From Atopobiaceae bacterium (lineage in GTDB: Bacteria > Actinomycetota > Coriobacteriia > Coriobacteriales > Atopobiaceae), in contig JAFWMH010000002.1 of the NCBI GenBank assembly GCA_017510785.1, positions 1-41,192 on the forward strand: a DNA stretch of 41,192 nucleotides. The letters are read 5' to 3'. A model generated the notes under the pieces. That model ran no database searches and was not told the DNA's origin. It saw nothing but the letters and a program-made list of their open reading frames with translations. Positions within the stretch are counted from its first letter, which is position 1, and each line of letters opens with the position of its first letter. Shown piece after piece: positions 39,061 to 41,192 of this stretch. Position numbers and translations under genes: made by a program.

Positions 39061-39735
39061 TAGAGCGATTTCCCTTCGTTCGACCCTCTGTTTCAGGCGT
39101 CTCCACTCAAGCACCCAATTCTCATGAGCGCTACCCTTGGCATCGACATGGCCCTGTGCCCCTAGGATTTGGTCGGGCACCCAAAGCCTCGGTTCGTCGC
39201 TTCCACGCTTATGGGCAAGCGTAACGTCGCCAAGCCAACCCTTCCGGATGAGGCTCACGGCCATCTCGCGATCGCGCTTGTTCTGCGCCTCACTCCTTGA
39301 CTCCATAACAACACGGTCCACACCAGCCGATCCAAGCAATGGAAGAAGCACCTCCAGGCACTTTCGCCTCGCCCTCTCCTGCTTCCTCAAGTTTACCGGA
39401 CGTCCAGACACTATTATTACGTCCATGGCAAGCGACCCCATGAGTTTGAGAGAATCACTCTGCAAAGACACACCCATCTCGCGCCAATGGAGCTTCTTGG
39501 CTTCCCTCGGTAAGAGAGAGCACAGACTCTGGATGGCATCCTCAGTCATACCGCGGTCAATAATCGCGCACAAATAGTATGTAGTCTCTCCGTCAAAGTC
39601 GCGCATACTCTCATCGACGTATGCGACTGTCTCGATACCCAACGGGACCCCGCCACCGCCTTGCGGCACCATACCTCTACCGACTGTTAGGTTCGACCGG
39701 TTGCCTTGTTTATCTTTGGTGGTTATTCCGCTCAT
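39058..39735 (-). CDS. DUF3800 protein B
   Basis: A 225-residue protein. After a ~35-residue Gly-rich N-terminal extension comes ETVAYVDESMRDFDGETTYY (first acidic segment DES), REAKKLHWREM, AMDVIIVSGRPVN, a VDRVVMESRSEAQNKRDREM segment and RLWVPDQILGAQGHVDAKG (last acidic segment). This is a divergent DUF3800/RNase-H-like protein, more distant from protein A. ATG 39735 follows GGGAAGGG; a longer frame to 39804 is unsupported. Its 3' end overlaps the end of the candidate RNA. Confidence 0.7.
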   Translation of the reverse strand: MSGITTKDKQGNRSNLTVGRGMVPQGGGGVPLGIETVAYVDESMRDFDGETTYYLCAIIDRGMTEDAIQSLCSLLPREAKKLHWREMGVSLQSDSLKLMGSLAMDVIIVSGRPVNLRKQERARRKCLEVLLPLLGSAGVDRVVMESRSEAQNKRDREMAVSLIRKGWLGDVTLAHKRGSDEPRLWVPDQILGAQGHVDAKGSAHENWVLEWRRLKQRVERREIAL

Positions 39736-40292
39736 TACAGACCCTTCCCGACGGAGCGTTTGGACGATACCGCCTCTTCCAGCACTGATAAAGGACGGTC
39801 GCATTCCTCTTGATCACTCCGTCAAGTAGGCGTTGCGCAGTATGCATCATATACGATTGTGTATCTATTGTCAAACTTTCTCGTATATACCGTTGCCAAA
39901 AGAGGGTGGTTGATGAGTTGAGTCGGTTGAAAACGTAAGCGCAAAGGCCTCAGGGTAAGTGCTAAGGTTGCGATAAGTCCTGCAAATCTTTGCCAGGCCG
40001 TTGCGTTCACCCTTACGAGCGTGCCTTCGCGGCGAAATTCGGCAATGCCTTGCCCACATGTGCCGGTACGCGCGTGGAGCTCAGGGCATGCGGAGACCAG
40101 CCACAAGGCCGGGCATTGCAAGACTGAGTGCAAAGCTCGGGCCTGCCATACGTCGCTTGTTTGTTCGCCGCCTCCCGGCCACATCTTGGCAGGTTGCTTG
40201 CGCAACTCCCGCAGACGGTGCATCACTGGTCCACCGCGTGCGGCACGGGGCTCGACCGCAGGATGCAGGTGGTACGATGATTTTGACCTGAT

Positions 40293-40412
40293 GAGGTAAG
40301 GAGTCTTTTCTCCGGCCGGTAACGACTTCTTTCCACCTTGCGGTAACTAGTTCTTTCCTGCATGCGGTAGTCACTCTTTTCGTCGGATCGGTAACAACTT
40401 CTTGCGGGGTCG
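40293..40412. repeat. Five degenerate 24-bp tandem units
   Basis: Units at 40293, 40317, 40341, 40365 and 40389, pattern [c/a]ggta[a/g]nnanttcttt... On the minus strand each unit gives eight residues such as RKELVTAR / WKEVVTGR, so the period keeps a reading frame. Identity between neighbours is about 60-70%. Confidence 0.7.
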
Positions 40413-40941
40413 CCGGACCATGACAGCCAGATCCGGCATCTCGGGAAAGGAGCTTCGACGATGGTTGGAGAGTCGCATGGAAGGAGCATGCTGCGCACCC
40501 GACCCGACCGAGCAGGTCAGTCGGCTCTGCGTGGGACTCAAATCGGAAGCCAGCCGCGAAGGGAGGCGGCACCCGGCTACCCTTGTAGGCACTGTTCCAA
40601 GGCGCGGACGAAGGGAGATTCGGGTGCTTAAGTAAATGATTGTACAGCAGGTGCGGCACCTCAAGCAGTCTCGGCTTCTGCGCGTATCGCAACCAGCGCC
40701 ATATCTCGTAGGCAGACCGGCTCGACATGACCATTCCGAACGGCCAAGACTTCCACTCCTTCAGGGGCCGCATCGTCATAGTTGGGCATATGGTACTTGG
40801 TCCAGCATCAAGCCGCTGGAATCGAGAAATCATGACGACGGGGAGCATGGGGGAATAACCCCCACCAGAGACATGCACAAGCGGATGGGCAGGAAAACCA
40901 GCCAGATGCGGCAGCGCGAGTCTTCCGTGGGCAAAGGTGGT

Positions 40942-41004
40942 CGGATACTCCCCCACACGAACAATCGCACGGACCCGCGCTGCCACGTGCGATTCTCCTG
41001 GTCA
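40942..41004. repeat. 63-bp dispersed repeat R5, copy 2
   Basis: Matches 35667-35729 with four differences. It lies 28 bases after the stop (in minus-strand order) of the partial gene at the window edge. Confidence 0.8.
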
Positions 41005-41031
41005 CAAGAATCGGGATTTTTAGGTGGGGAG

Positions 41032-41192
41032 TCAGCCGGCCCTCCGGGGCCTGGCCTCCATCGCCACGCCGAGCCGCCTGAAGCAGTTCGCCCGCTTCTT
41101 CAGGCAGTTGTTGATGACCCACGCGTCGCCGAGCCTGTCGGCCTTGGCGGCGCGCGCGTCCATGAGCACGTCGGTGACCGACATCCCCAGCC
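41032..41192 (-). CDS. C-terminal part of an unidentified protein (runs off the window)
   Basis: The last 52 codons read LGMSVTDVLMDARAAKADRL, then GDAWVINNCLKKRANCFRRLGVAMEARPRRAG and TGA at 41032-41034. Basic and helical, normal composition, clearly coding. The family cannot be named from this end; a transposon accessory or DNA-binding protein is possible given repeat R5 next to it. Confidence 0.5.
   Translation of the reverse strand, partial: LGMSVTDVLMDARAAKADRLGDAWVINNCLKKRANCFRRLGVAMEARPRRAG

Larger units (their letters stand above)
39736..41031. other. Region without an intact gene; insertion-sequence-like debris
   Basis: Long minus-strand frames here (39822-40226, 40081-40986) are rich in Arg/Pro/Cys and I see no family. 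The short minus-strand stretch YHMPNYDDAAPEGVEVLAVR and on through DMALVAIRAEAETA (about 40665-40800) has normal composition and ends in a stop; it may be a transposase or accessory fragment. The region includes the 24-bp array (40293-40412) and repeat R5 copy 2 (40942-41004). Confidence 0.4.

Noticed and set aside
40081..40986. 301-residue minus-strand open frame
   Set aside because: Composition is unlike a protein, it crosses two repeats, and different frames look better in different parts.

Overview
The window looks like a chromosomal segment of a high-GC anaerobe, most likely a gut-type Coriobacteriia (Actinomycetota). Support comes from GC-rich codon use, strong GGAGG-type ribosome sites, a 2-hydroxyacyl-CoA-dehydratase/activase-type redox operon, an M13 lipoprotein peptidase, a DUF6110-P1B ATPase pair, a DUF1902/HicA pair and many intergenic repeats. 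This is inference from gene content; no marker gene fixes the taxon. The first ~112 bases are different: AT-rich and encoding, on the minus strand, the leader of a Clostridia-style type IV prepilin. They may be a transfer junction or an assembly chimera.

Left third (0.2-10.3 kb): a YjbR/MmcQ protein, a decayed histidine phosphatase, free-methionine-(R)-sulfoxide reductase, and three genes whose N-termini end in the same bacteriocin-type double-glycine leader (ELxxExLxx[IVM][AS]GG) but carry unrelated cargo. The first cargo (3085-3948) is a Hint (hedgehog/intein-like) domain, the second (5773-6042) a short Cys/His peptide, the third (6665-6856) a short basic peptide. No exporter, C39 peptidase or modification enzyme lies in the window. 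Between them are an FMN-dependent oxidoreductase and several repeat arrays. Then come a diguanylate cyclase, a LytS-type kinase cut off at its H-box, and a flavin reductase behind a MerR-type operator.

Middle (10.7-25.1 kb, mostly minus strand): a P1B metal ATPase with its DUF6110 partner, an unassigned membrane protein, the M13 peptidase lipoprotein, and a compact seven-gene operon reading from 24395 down to 17091. In transcription order the operon encodes a Cys-poor dehydratase-like subunit, a NapH/NosR-type membrane Fe-S protein, a Cys-rich dehydratase-like/double-cubane-cluster protein, its ATP-dependent activase, a CcdA/DsbD-like thiol transporter, an OmpR-type regulator and a histidine kinase. 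A membrane-anchored cysteine-cluster protein is transcribed divergently, and a near-perfect 19-bp inverted repeat sits in the shared promoter. My reading is a membrane-fed, ATP-driven low-potential electron transfer system controlled by its own two-component system.

Right third (25.1-41.2 kb): a decayed defence and mobile-element island. It holds HicBA and ParE/Phd toxin-antitoxin pairs, a stand-alone TOTE-type AEP primase, an ADP-ribosyltransferase-like toxin remnant with its small partner, RloA/RloB remnants, an exonuclease fragment joined in frame to a Schlafen/RecG-like HATPase fragment, an AAA/DUF1703 remnant, a possible McrB-like remnant, a 95-bp MITE-like palindrome, and two DUF3800 genes each next to a related candidate structured RNA. 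Much of this part is pseudogenic.
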